A DNA stretch of 22,684 nt, from contig JAYWFU010000069.1 of NCBI GenBank assembly GCA_043778625.1, positions 1 to 22,684 of the forward strand, read 5' to 3'. Below the pieces are notes generated by a model. The model worked only from the letters and a program-made list of their open reading frames with translations. It made no database searches and was not told the origin of the DNA. Position numbers and translations under genes: made by a program. Shown piece by piece: positions 15,777 to 22,684 of the stretch (its first letter is position 1; every line of letters starts with the position of its first letter). This stretch comes from JACMRI01 sp043778625 (GTDB taxonomy: Bacteria; Bacteroidota; Bacteroidia; UBA4408).

Positions 15777-17174
15777 TTAATTAGCGTTTAACGAAATGTG
15801 TTCGTCGCCCTGTTGGTAAGGCAAATACATAATTATGAGTTGAAACATTTCGTCGGTGGTGCGCATGCTACCCTCGCGCTCGCTTACTATACGTGGCGGA
15901 TAAAATGGGTTTAAAGGATTTTTGCGTGTGTTGTTGAACGTGCCGTGTGCGTAGATGGTACTTCCTTTGGGTATTTTGAGCATGTGTGTAAATGTATATA
16001 CATATTGCCAACGGAAATCCCAGTTATTTATTTTAATTAAATGTATAGTATCGTTAGTAGGGGTTATGGCATAGGCTTTAAATTGCTTGCCTAGCAGGTG
16101 CATGTGTGGATTAATGTTGAGTAGCGATACGTCTTCGTTAACCGTAATTTGTGTAGTATGGGTGCTTATGGTATTAGGTGCAATAACTAGCGGAGGTACT
16201 ACTTTGCTAATGCCGTTAGTGCCCATGGTAATTTCTTGTGTGGGGCGCACGGGTGGGTTATCCATAAAATAAACGTTAAAGTACGAGTTATCGGTAGTGT
16301 CTCGTAACGATGGTCCGTAATGAATTTCGTCTACCAATAACGCTCCTTGTTTTTCAAATATATAGCCGCCTATTCCATTAGGAAATTTGTAACTCTCCAT
16401 ACCTGGCAAATAGTTACACACACTTATTTGCAATTGCGGGTAAGTGCCGTCGTTGTTGGGTATATTAAGGGTTTCGTAGGCTTGTTTTTTGTTTGAAAAT
16501 TGTGAATTAGCATACTGCGCACCTTGCATTAATTTGCTATTTTTCATAGTACCGTAGTACGATACTAAGTTAGTATTTACGTGGTGCACCAGTTGCTTGT
16601 TATCAGGTACAAATTCAATATAGCGCACGTACTTTTTTGTAGGTATTTCAAACGGAAATTTCATTACCAAAAAACTATCGGTATTGTTGCCTGTAATTTT
16701 GTAAGGGGTTTTCATACGCAATACTAAATCAGGTGTTTTAGTTGGTTGAGTTATTTGAGTAGTTGTTTTTAGTAGCGTACTATCGCCTAATTTAGTGCCT
16801 TGTGCTACCCATTTACTAATTAAGTTTATATCGTAATCAGTTAATACTTTTTGGTTCAAAAACTCACTATAACTGGCATCAGCAGGCCAAGGCGGCATGT
16901 AGCGGCTACGGGTTACTGCTGCAATTGTTTTGGCGTGTTTTAGTACTTGCCTATAGGTAAGTAATTGAAATGGACCAGCGCCATTTTTTTTGTGACACGG
17001 CACACAATTTTTAATAAGTATGGGCGCTATGTGCTGTGCGTAAGTTACCGTATTGGGTAGTTGGGGCGTAGTAGGCGTGCTATTACACGCAAGCATAACT
17101 AACATGCTACACACTATTGTTATACGTGTATACTGCTTACTCGATAAGGCAACCCACAGGTGTAGTATTGGCAT
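15777..17174 (-). CDS. Cytochrome c / copper type II monooxygenase-like lipoprotein
   Basis: A predicted exported protein; residue numbers count from the longest frame (start 17216). The segment IVCSMLVMLAC (34-44) is a lipoprotein signal with lipidated C44. A heme c site CVPCH (71-75) is followed by GAGPF and RYMPPWPAD, where M107 may be the second heme ligand. The C-terminal two thirds carry HHVN, MHLLGK in NPHMHLLGKQFKAYAI, and DEMFQLIIMY. These resemble the copper ligands (HH, HxH, Met) of ascorbate-dependent copper type II (PHM-like) monooxygenases. It probably oxidises a substrate or moves electrons outside the cytoplasm; the substrate is unknown. I prefer the ATG at 17174: it gives a normal signal and reduces overlap with the redoxin gene from 80 to 38 bases. 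The context is an operon with redoxin upstream and glycan genes downstream. Confidence 0.82.
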   Translation of the reverse strand: MPILHLWVALSSKQYTRITIVCSMLVMLACNSTPTTPQLPNTVTYAQHIAPILIKNCVPCHKKNGAGPFQLLTYRQVLKHAKTIAAVTRSRYMPPWPADASYSEFLNQKVLTDYDINLISKWVAQGTKLGDSTLLKTTTQITQPTKTPDLVLRMKTPYKITGNNTDSFLVMKFPFEIPTKKYVRYIEFVPDNKQLVHHVNTNLVSYYGTMKNSKLMQGAQYANSQFSNKKQAYETLNIPNNDGTYPQLQISVCNYLPGMESYKFPNGIGGYIFEKQGALLVDEIHYGPSLRDTTDNSYFNVYFMDNPPVRPTQEITMGTNGISKVVPPLVIAPNTISTHTTQITVNEDVSLLNINPHMHLLGKQFKAYAITPTNDTIHLIKINNWDFRWQYVYTFTHMLKIPKGSTIYAHGTFNNTRKNPLNPFYPPRIVSEREGSMRTTDEMFQLIIMYLPYQQGDEHISLNAN

Positions 17175-17706
17175 GGTGTAGTTTAGTGGCATTAATATAA
17201 TCGGTGCAATTATCAAGTACGTAATTAATGGTGGCAGTGGTACGGTGTGCGCCTAAGGTAGCATTTTTATTATCGAGCAGGCCATTGTATATAATTTCGC
17301 CTTTACGGTTTACAATAAAGCAATGTGGCGTGTGTGTGCCTGCTAATGCGCGTTGTAATTGTTTGTTAGCATCGTGCAACAACGGAAAATTAATCCCATA
17401 GCGTTGTGCAAATTGTTGGTAATTGTGAGTGGTATATAGTGTACCGCAAAACACCCCAACTAGCTGTATATTATTGGCTTTGAGTTGTGTGCTTAACTTG
17501 TTTAATGTAGGGGTGTAATTAATACAAATAGGGCATTCGGGGGCTAGTAGTACAAACACCGTGGCGTTGTAATGCCTTACAAAATTAGTAGTAATTGTTG
17601 TGCCGTAAATAGTGCGTAGCGTAATGTTGGTACATTGTTGCGCACTACACCGTAGGGTAATTACTAACGCTAATAGTGTGGGTAGCAAGTAATTAAAACG
17701 ATACAT
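17137..17706 (-). CDS. Exported thioredoxin-fold redoxin (AhpC/TSA-like)
   Basis: A 189-residue protein with an N-terminal signal sequence (residues 1-22, cleavage likely after CSA). The thioredoxin fold is indicated by FVLLAPECPICINYTP with a CPIC pair (58-61) and by THTPHCFIV, where the proline is the likely cis-proline. The C-terminal part, LGAHRTTATINYVLDNC and then PVGCLIE, resembles redoxin domains that in Planctomycetes and Acidobacteria are fused to the cytochrome c/copper monooxygenase type encoded by the next gene. I infer a disulfide or peroxide redox partner of that protein outside the cytoplasm. It overlaps the preceding DUF4412 gene by 14 bases and the next gene by 38-80 bases. 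Confidence 0.85.
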   Translation of the reverse strand: MYRFNYLLPTLLALVITLRCSAQQCTNITLRTIYGTTITTNFVRHYNATVFVLLAPECPICINYTPTLNKLSTQLKANNIQLVGVFCGTLYTTHNYQQFAQRYGINFPLLHDANKQLQRALAGTHTPHCFIVNRKGEIIYNGLLDNKNATLGAHRTTATINYVLDNCTDYINATKLHHANTTPVGCLIE

Positions 17707-18349
17707 CTAAATCAAATTTACGATACATTGCAGGCACTTTAAACAATTTTATATCAATTATTTTGGGTGTTACTTTAAGTGTTTTTATACTTTGATTTAC
17801 AGTGGCTTTGTTTTGCTCGTCCTTACTGTGTTGGTAGGCTTCGAGCGGAATATACCCTGTTACGTTAGTTAATGCAATAAAATAATTAGCTAGTTTTTCC
17901 TTACGATTTAATGCTTGCAAATGAGGCACAAAAAAAGTGTAGTTGCCCTTGGCTACCCAGTAATCAATGCTGGTGCGTTCTTTGGCATTAGTAACTGCCC
18001 ATAGCTCACATAATACACCTGCTATATTTTTGTAGTTGCCTGTGCGTGCGCACTCTACTTTGCCTTGCACTGTGGTTTTAGTTTTGGTGTCGAGTAGCAT
18101 CCACATTTTTTTTTCAGGGCTTACTGCAAACACCTTGCTACTTAACATATTCATTACCAAATAGCCCAGTACTGCACCTTTTTTATCCAACTCTTCAATA
18201 CGAACATTAGGCTCTTTAACCGAATATTGATAGTACGAAGTATCAGTGCCCACTATGCGCATAAGACGTATTTGCCCCTCAAACGATTGGGTAAAGCCGT
18301 TGAGTGCATGTAGTAATAAGGCTATAAAAATATATGGTTTAATAGTCAT
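17693..18349 (-). CDS. DUF4412 family exported protein
   Basis: A predicted periplasmic or envelope protein. The frame opens at 18385, but the ATG at 18349 gives a clean signal peptide (MTIKPYIFIALLLHALNGFT, then QSFEGQIRL), so I use that start, for 218 residues. The pattern of an early FEGxI strand, then KEPNVRIEEL, KKMWMLLD and a mid-region IAGVLCELWAVTNAKERTSI, fits the DUF4412 family, in which an exported beta-rich domain of unknown function often starts 'FEGxIxxK'. It is the first gene of the five-gene minus-strand operon and overlaps the redoxin gene by 14 bases. No catalytic motif is visible. Confidence 0.7.
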   Translation of the reverse strand: MTIKPYIFIALLLHALNGFTQSFEGQIRLMRIVGTDTSYYQYSVKEPNVRIEELDKKGAVLGYLVMNMLSSKVFAVSPEKKMWMLLDTKTKTTVQGKVECARTGNYKNIAGVLCELWAVTNAKERTSIDYWVAKGNYTFFVPHLQALNRKEKLANYFIALTNVTGYIPLEAYQHSKDEQNKATVNQSIKTLKVTPKIIDIKLFKVPAMYRKFDLDVSF

Positions 18350-18458
18350 TTGTAGATGTATGCAAACTACGTTAGTATTTTGCATTGTTGCTACGCTCGC
18401 ACTAAAGTTTATTAACTAAATGCCTGTTGAAAATGGCACGCACAACTTATATTTACTT

Positions 18459-18485
18459 TTGGTTAGTGAGGACACAAACCAAGGC
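18459..18485 (-). repeat. Single REP-like repeat, family B
   Basis: This 27-base unit (ending GACACAAACCAAGGC) matches the right arm of the family B doublets, with a few differences (GGTTAG for GTTTCG near its start and an A for G). It forms a small hairpin of its own. No inverted partner is found nearby. Confidence 0.7.
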
Positions 18486-18560
18486 GATGCTTTTTTAGAA
18501 TGTATTGTCAATTGGATTTATAAATTACTGTAATAATTGTTATACTGGTATTGGGTTACT

Positions 18561-18657
18561 GGTTCTTGCGTAGTTCCCTGAGTTTTCATCGAAGGGACGA
18601 ATACAAAAACGCTTTATTAATATCCGTCCCTTCGATGAAAACTCAGGGGACTAGCGT
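18561..18657 (+). repeat. REPIN-like inverted repeat, family A, copy 3
   Basis: Arms 18570-18599 and 18625-18654 are nearly perfect inverted copies (30 bases) around a 25-base loop that differs from the other two copies. The outer flanks GGTTCTTGC...GTAG and CTAGCG match copy 2. The spacer 18386-18683 holds little else recognisable besides this element and the single family B unit. Confidence 0.87.
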
Positions 18658-18683
18658 TAATGCTACAAGGATTGTTGAACTAT

Positions 18684-19946
18684 TTACAGCTTACCCAATA
18701 CCATTTTGTACAAATTATGTAGGGCGTGTTGTGCGGTTAGTTCAATGTTAATTTTGCGGTCTTTGCTAAATTTAAACGTGTGGCTCCACACCTTACCAGT
18801 GGTGCAGGCTATGGCTACACACACTGTACCTACAGGCTTGGCATCGGTACCGCCATCAGGGCCGGCTATACCGCTAGTAGCAATAGCGTAGTTGGCGTTG
18901 CCTATTGCTAATGCGCCTATTGCCATAGCTTCGGCAGTAGCTATGCTTACTGCACCGTGCTGTGCTATGGTGGCAGCAGGCACGTTAAGCACTTGTGTTT
19001 TTAATATGTTGCTATAGGCTACAATACTTCCGTTAAAATACGCTGAGCAGCCTGCCAATGCGGTGAGCTTGTGGGCTATTAAGCCACCACTACAACTTTC
19101 GGCCACGGTTAGTGTAAGTTGGTTAGCAATAAAATAAGTTTGAATAAGTTGTTCAATAGTATCGTCGTCAACCCCATACACGTATTGGTTTACAATGGCT
19201 AATAACTCTTTTTTTTTGGTATTGAGTAGTTGTGTGGCCTCAAGGTTATTGCTAGCGTTGTAATAACTCAAACGTAGCTTAACCATACTTGGCGATGGCA
19301 AGTAAGCCAGTTGCATACCTTGGGGTAAGGTGTCGTCCCAAGTACCAACCATCTCGGCTAATATTGTTTCGCCCGTACCCTGTGTAAGTAGCGTGGCGTG
19401 TAGTACTGGTGTTAGTGCATAGTGTTGTTGCAACTTGGGCAATACGCTTAATTGCATTATTGTTTTCATTTCGTAAGGTACGCCTGGCATGCTTACCATT
19501 ACACCGTTGTTACTTTGGGTATTAAACCACATTGCGGGCGCAGTACCACGTGTATTGCGTATAGCAATGCAGTTGGCTGGCACAAGTGCTTGTAGCTTGT
19601 TAATAGGGCTTACGGTGCGTCCGTAGCTTGCAAATATTGCTTCTACATCGCTTAGTACTTCATCGTTTTGTACGAGTGTGGTGTTAAAATATTGGCAGAG
19701 GGTTATTTTGGTAATATCGTCTTTAGTAGGGCCTAGTCCTCCTGTTATTAGTACCACTTGCGCACGTTGTTGTGCTTCGTGCAGGGCAGTAAGTATGTGT
19801 TGCTTATCGTCAGTAACTGAGGTTATTTGATGTACTTTAATACCAATTTTATTTAACTCCTTACCCAACCATGCTGAGTTAGTATCTACTACTTGCCCAA
19901 TAAGTAGTTCGTCGCCTATGGTTATTATTTCTGCCTTAATGCTCAT
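18684..19946 (-). CDS. cinA: CinA family protein, competence/damage-inducible, NMN amidohydrolase-like
   Basis: A full-length two-domain CinA (420 residues). The N-terminal MoaB/MogA-like domain begins AEIITIGDELLIGQVVDTNS (5-24) and contains TGGLGPTKDD (68-77). The C-terminal CinA domain shows AESCSGGLI (282-290) and SGIAGPDGGTDAKPVGTV, the conserved block of nicotinamide-nucleotide amidase enzymes. Such proteins act in pyridine-nucleotide salvage and repair (NMN to NaMN; COG1058-type ADP-ribose pyrophosphatase activity in some). Induction by DNA damage or competence has been shown only in some species. It lies 15 bases after tyrS, so the two are probably co-transcribed. A family A repeat begins about 27 bases past its stop. 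Confidence 0.95.
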   Translation of the reverse strand: MSIKAEIITIGDELLIGQVVDTNSAWLGKELNKIGIKVHQITSVTDDKQHILTALHEAQQRAQVVLITGGLGPTKDDITKITLCQYFNTTLVQNDEVLSDVEAIFASYGRTVSPINKLQALVPANCIAIRNTRGTAPAMWFNTQSNNGVMVSMPGVPYEMKTIMQLSVLPKLQQHYALTPVLHATLLTQGTGETILAEMVGTWDDTLPQGMQLAYLPSPSMVKLRLSYYNASNNLEATQLLNTKKKELLAIVNQYVYGVDDDTIEQLIQTYFIANQLTLTVAESCSGGLIAHKLTALAGCSAYFNGSIVAYSNILKTQVLNVPAATIAQHGAVSIATAEAMAIGALAIGNANYAIATSGIAGPDGGTDAKPVGTVCVAIACTTGKVWSHTFKFSKDRKINIELTAQHALHNLYKMVLGKL

Positions 19947-19961
19947 GGTGTGTTACAACGG

Positions 19962-21248
19962 TTATTGTATTGTAATTAAAAAATAATTTTTCTTACCCTT
20001 TTGTACCAGTATGTATTTTTGATTAATTAAATGTGCGTTGTTCAACACAACATCAACCCCTTCTACTTTAGTTTTATTAATAAGCACTCCGCCTGCAGCC
20101 ACCATTTCGCGGGCTTTGCCTTTACTTTCAAATAAATTAGTTTCGGTTACAAAATCAATAATGTTTATTCCTTCGGCGATTTTAGTTGCCGCAATAGTGT
20201 GCTGAGGTACGCCTTCAAACATACTTAGAAAATCCTCCTCCGATAATTTTTTCAATCCCTCTTCAGTACCTTTTCCAAATAATATTTCGGAGGCTTCTAC
20301 TGCGTTTAAGTATGCTTGCTCGTCATGTACACGTGTAGTTATGTCTTGTGCAAGTGTTTTTTGCAATATCCGCAAGTGTGGTGCTGGTGCGTGTTGCGCT
20401 AGTATTGCTTCAATTTCGGGCTGAGTAAGCAATGTAAATATTTTTATAAATTTCTCGGCATCTTCATCGCTGACATTTAACCAAAACTGATAAAACTGGT
20501 ATGGCGATGTTTTGCTAGGGTCTAGCCACACGTTACCACTTTCGGTTTTGCCAAACTTAGTACCATCAGCTTTTTTAATAAGTTGTGTAGTAAGTGCGTA
20601 GGCACTGCCACCGTCTTTACGGCGTATTAGTTCCGACCCTGTAACTATGTTGCCCCATTGGTCGCTACCACCCATTTGTAGCTGCACTCCGTTGTTTTTC
20701 CAGAGGTAATAAAAATCGTATCCTTGCACTAATTGGTAACTAAATTCAGTAAAACTCATACCGTTTTCTAATCGGTTTTTTACACTGTCTTTACTCATCA
20801 TATAATTTACGGTGAGGTGCTTGCCTACATCACGTATAAAGTCGAGGAACGAAAAGTTTTTAAACCAGTCGTAATTATTTACAATAGAAGCACTATTTAC
20901 ACCACAATCAAAGTTAAGGAAACGCTCTAGCTGCGCACGTTGCCCAGCAAGGTTTTTTTGTAAGGTAGTTTCGTCGAGCAAGTTGCGTTCGGCACTTTTG
21001 CCACTAGGGTCGCCTACCATGCCAGTAGCACCGCCTACTAGTGCCATGGGTTTGTGGCCAGCACGTTGGAAATGTAGTAGCGTCATTACCTGCACTAAGT
21101 TGCCTACACCTAAGGAGTCGGCCGTGGGGTCAAACCCTATGTAGCCCGTAACCATTTGTTTATTTAGTAATTCTTCGGTTTCAGGCATTATATCGTGTAG
21201 CATTCCGCGCCAGCGTAGTTCGGCTACAAAGTTAGTGGTAGTGTGCAT
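19962..21248 (-). CDS. tyrS: Tyrosyl-tRNA synthetase (class I, bacterial)
   Basis: TyrRS of 428 residues charges tRNA-Tyr. It has the fold and blocks expected: GYIGFDPTADSL (35-46), LVGGATGMVGDPSGKS (tyrosine/ATP pocket), GYDFYYLW, GGSDQWGN (donor-site loop), KADGTKFGKTESGNVW with the KMSKS-like KFGKT at 231-235, and an S4 RNA-binding domain from about residue 355 (KGKAREMVAAGGVLINKTKV) to the end. The ATP-binding HIGH signature is replaced by GVGN (47-50), so the first His and the last His are both missing. The remaining motifs are intact and no frameshift is visible. A start at the ATG 21248 gives a normal N-terminus. Only this tyrS is in the window, so a second copy elsewhere cannot be excluded. 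Confidence 0.97.
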   Translation of the reverse strand: MHTTTNFVAELRWRGMLHDIMPETEELLNKQMVTGYIGFDPTADSLGVGNLVQVMTLLHFQRAGHKPMALVGGATGMVGDPSGKSAERNLLDETTLQKNLAGQRAQLERFLNFDCGVNSASIVNNYDWFKNFSFLDFIRDVGKHLTVNYMMSKDSVKNRLENGMSFTEFSYQLVQGYDFYYLWKNNGVQLQMGGSDQWGNIVTGSELIRRKDGGSAYALTTQLIKKADGTKFGKTESGNVWLDPSKTSPYQFYQFWLNVSDEDAEKFIKIFTLLTQPEIEAILAQHAPAPHLRILQKTLAQDITTRVHDEQAYLNAVEASEILFGKGTEEGLKKLSEEDFLSMFEGVPQHTIAATKIAEGINIIDFVTETNLFESKGKAREMVAAGGVLINKTKVEGVDVVLNNAHLINQKYILVQKGKKNYFLITIQ

Positions 21249-21360
21249 GTGTGGTTATTTAAGTATAATTAATAGACAACGAAAGTGGCAAGAAACTTTA
21301 AAAAAAACTAATTTAAAATTGTACACATTTGCTTTATGTGCTAGGGCGTGCGCAATGTTG

Positions 21361-21390
21361 TTGCAAGTAACCCACTATTTATTAGCTTTA
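21361..21390 (+). promoter_or_regulatory. Putative promoter of the DUF3857 gene
   Basis: A TTG at 21361-21363 is followed after 19 bases by TAGCTTTA (21383-21390), one mismatch from the -7 consensus TAnnTTTG. The spacing is right for a Bacteroidota -33/-7 promoter. The ATG lies 37 bases beyond it, within the divergent spacer between tyrS and this gene. Confidence 0.45.
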
Positions 21391-21427
21391 TGCAATTATT
21401 AATTAACCCACACGCCATTTATATATA

Positions 21428-22642
21428 ATGAGGTTGTCCTTATTAATTGTTTTTTTTACATTAGTTACAGTAAGCGGATATGCTCAAACTGACCCTATAA
21501 TTGTGTTTGGTAAGATTAATCAGCAGGAGTTGGATATGCAGTACTACCCGCTTGATTCGTTGGCAGAAGCTGTAATGATTTACGAAAAACAATACATTGA
21601 CTACAGCAATTACAATGGCTTGCAAATGAATGCTACGTATCATGGGCGTATTAAAATATTAAAAACATCGGGGTTAGATAGAGCAAATATTATACTGCCA
21701 TTTTACAAAATGGAGCAAGGTAACGAGTACATTAACGATATAGAGGCATATACCTACAACTACGAAAATGGCAAACTAATAACCACTGTGTTTAAACCCT
21801 CAAGTGTGGTTGAAGAAAAAGTGTCGGAAACGTCGTACATTAAAAAAATATTTTTAGAAAACGTAAAAGTAGGTTCCGTTATCGAATACCGCTACGTGCG
21901 CAACACGCCGCTATCAGTGGTTAGTAGCCCTAGAGACTGGTATTTTCAAAGTAATATACCTATGCAATGGAGCGAGTTTGTTATCAGCATACCCTCAATG
22001 TTAGTATATCGTGCGCTATTTAGTGGTTATTTACCATTGCATATTAATACAGTTCAACCATCTAAACAAAGCAATACAGGCTACAAAGAGCAATTGTGCC
22101 GTTATGTGGTTAAAGATGCGCCAGCCTTTAAAAACGAGCCTTTTATTACCTCGCGCAAAGAGTATTTGGCTAAGGTAGAATTTGGGCTAGTTTCGTATGC
22201 GTTGGGTACCTCGGGTTATTTTAAACAAATGGCAGAAACATGGGGAGATGTAGGTGTGTATTTAACCAAACACGAAGATTTTGGTCAGCGGATACTCAAG
22301 CCTAAATATCTAAATGAGATAGTAAAACAATTAGCCACACTAACCGATACCACCCAACGTATTAATGCAGCATTTAACTACATAACCACTAACTTTGCTT
22401 GGGACGAGCATGCTGCGCTTATGGCCGAGCATGATTTAAAAACCGTGTTTGAAAATAAAAAAGGTTCTGCTGCCGAAATTAATTTGTTGTTAGTAGCCCT
22501 CCTCAAGGCACTTGGTATCGAAACCTATCCAGTAATACTTAGCACACGCGATAATGGCGCATTTAGTGAGGAATTTCCGTTGCTCAATAAATTTACTGAC
22601 CTAGGCTTATTGTTAATGAATAAAAAGCGAGTAGATTTGTAG
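21428..22642 (+). CDS. DUF3857 / transglutaminase-like exported protein, apparently truncated
   Basis: A 404-residue protein with a signal sequence (about residues 1-19, ending SGYAQ). Residues about 50-230 match the DUF3857 domain (YNGLQMNATYHGRIKILKTS, VKVGSVIEYRY). Residues about 290-385 resemble the transglutaminase core, with KKGSAAEINLLLVALLKALG and ETYPVILSTRDNG. At the cysteine position there is A348 (G-S-A-A-E), so transglutaminase activity is unlikely; loss of this cysteine is, from memory, usual in the Bacteroidota members. Members typically run to about 640-660 residues, with a C-terminal DUF3858-like part. Here family similarity ends at FPLLNKF (about 385) and a short unrelated tail leads to a stop. 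The gene may be truncated by an insertion, and the next reading frame begins 16 bases later. The protein may be a non-functional fragment. Confidence 0.78.
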   Translation: MRLSLLIVFFTLVTVSGYAQTDPIIVFGKINQQELDMQYYPLDSLAEAVMIYEKQYIDYSNYNGLQMNATYHGRIKILKTSGLDRANIILPFYKMEQGNEYINDIEAYTYNYENGKLITTVFKPSSVVEEKVSETSYIKKIFLENVKVGSVIEYRYVRNTPLSVVSSPRDWYFQSNIPMQWSEFVISIPSMLVYRALFSGYLPLHINTVQPSKQSNTGYKEQLCRYVVKDAPAFKNEPFITSRKEYLAKVEFGLVSYALGTSGYFKQMAETWGDVGVYLTKHEDFGQRILKPKYLNEIVKQLATLTDTTQRINAAFNYITTNFAWDEHAALMAEHDLKTVFENKKGSAAEINLLLVALLKALGIETYPVILSTRDNGAFSEEFPLLNKFTDLGLLLMNKKRVDL

Positions 22643-22658
22643 AATAAATTAAAAAACA

Positions 22659-22684
22659 ATGGAACAAAAGTATCAAAGCCTATC
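22659..22684 (+). CDS. Start of an unidentified gene, cut by the window edge
   Basis: ATG at 22659, after the A-rich leader ATTAAAAAACA, opens a frame MEQKYQSL that runs to the window end. Only eight residues are visible, too few to identify it. A transposase of an insertion sequence that interrupted the preceding DUF3857 gene is one possibility, suggested by the abrupt truncation just upstream. Confidence 0.3.

Noticed and set aside
18551..18751. A 66-codon plus-strand frame running through the family A repeat and into the end of cinA
   Set aside because: It is made of the inverted-repeat sequence and antisense cinA, with no leader or family similarity.

Overview
The window looks like a chromosomal segment of a Bacteroidota bacterium, probably near the Chitinophagales/Sphingobacteriales. 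The evidence is AT-rich spacers with almost no Shine-Dalgarno sequences, -7 promoter elements of the TAnnTTTG type, and families typical of the phylum (DUF4421, DUF2279, DUF4412, DUF3857, NVGIGT-repeat surface proteins). The order mutL-rhomboid-rhomboid is also, as far as I know, common in that phylum. The species cannot be named from the sequence alone.

Layout. (1) Positions 1-4164, plus strand: a type III restriction-modification locus, mod (3' end only)-RhuM-res, with the RhuM-family gene between methylase and nuclease. (2) 4175-9762, plus strand, closely packed: mutL, two rhomboid proteases, a DUF4421 protein and a DUF2279 protein. mutL starts 10 bases after res, so the restriction locus is wired into the mutL transcription unit. 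(3) 9763-10098: a spacer with short palindromic repeats and a good promoter. (4) 10099-12981: a 960-residue exported repeat protein whose signal-peptide N-region contains a translated genomic repeat. (5) 12982-13381: a convergent spacer packed with inverted repeats. (6) 13382-18385, minus strand: a five-gene operon, read from the right as DUF4412 protein, redoxin, cytochrome c/copper monooxygenase-like lipoprotein, family-4 glycosyltransferase, polysaccharide flippase. Neighbours overlap or are 2 bases apart. (7) 18386-18683: a third repeat-bearing spacer. (8) 18684-21248, minus strand: tyrS followed by cinA. (9) 21428 to the end, plus strand: a DUF3857 gene that stops far short of the usual family length, then the start of another reading frame cut by the window edge.

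The most distinctive non-coding content is two families of REP/REPIN-like inverted repeats. Family A is about 93-97 bases with three copies. Family B is a 65-base doublet with two copies plus three singles. They cluster in the same three spacers. One family A copy has its loop inverted relative to its outer flanks.

Other points of interest are a tyrosyl-tRNA synthetase with GVGN in place of HIGH, a MutL with an altered endonuclease motif, a redoxin/cytochrome pair that resembles a split version of a fused protein, and the redox-glycan operon. I see no RNA genes, CRISPR array or complete insertion sequence. I do not claim a proven new system; the repeat clusters and the redox-glycan operon are the best leads.
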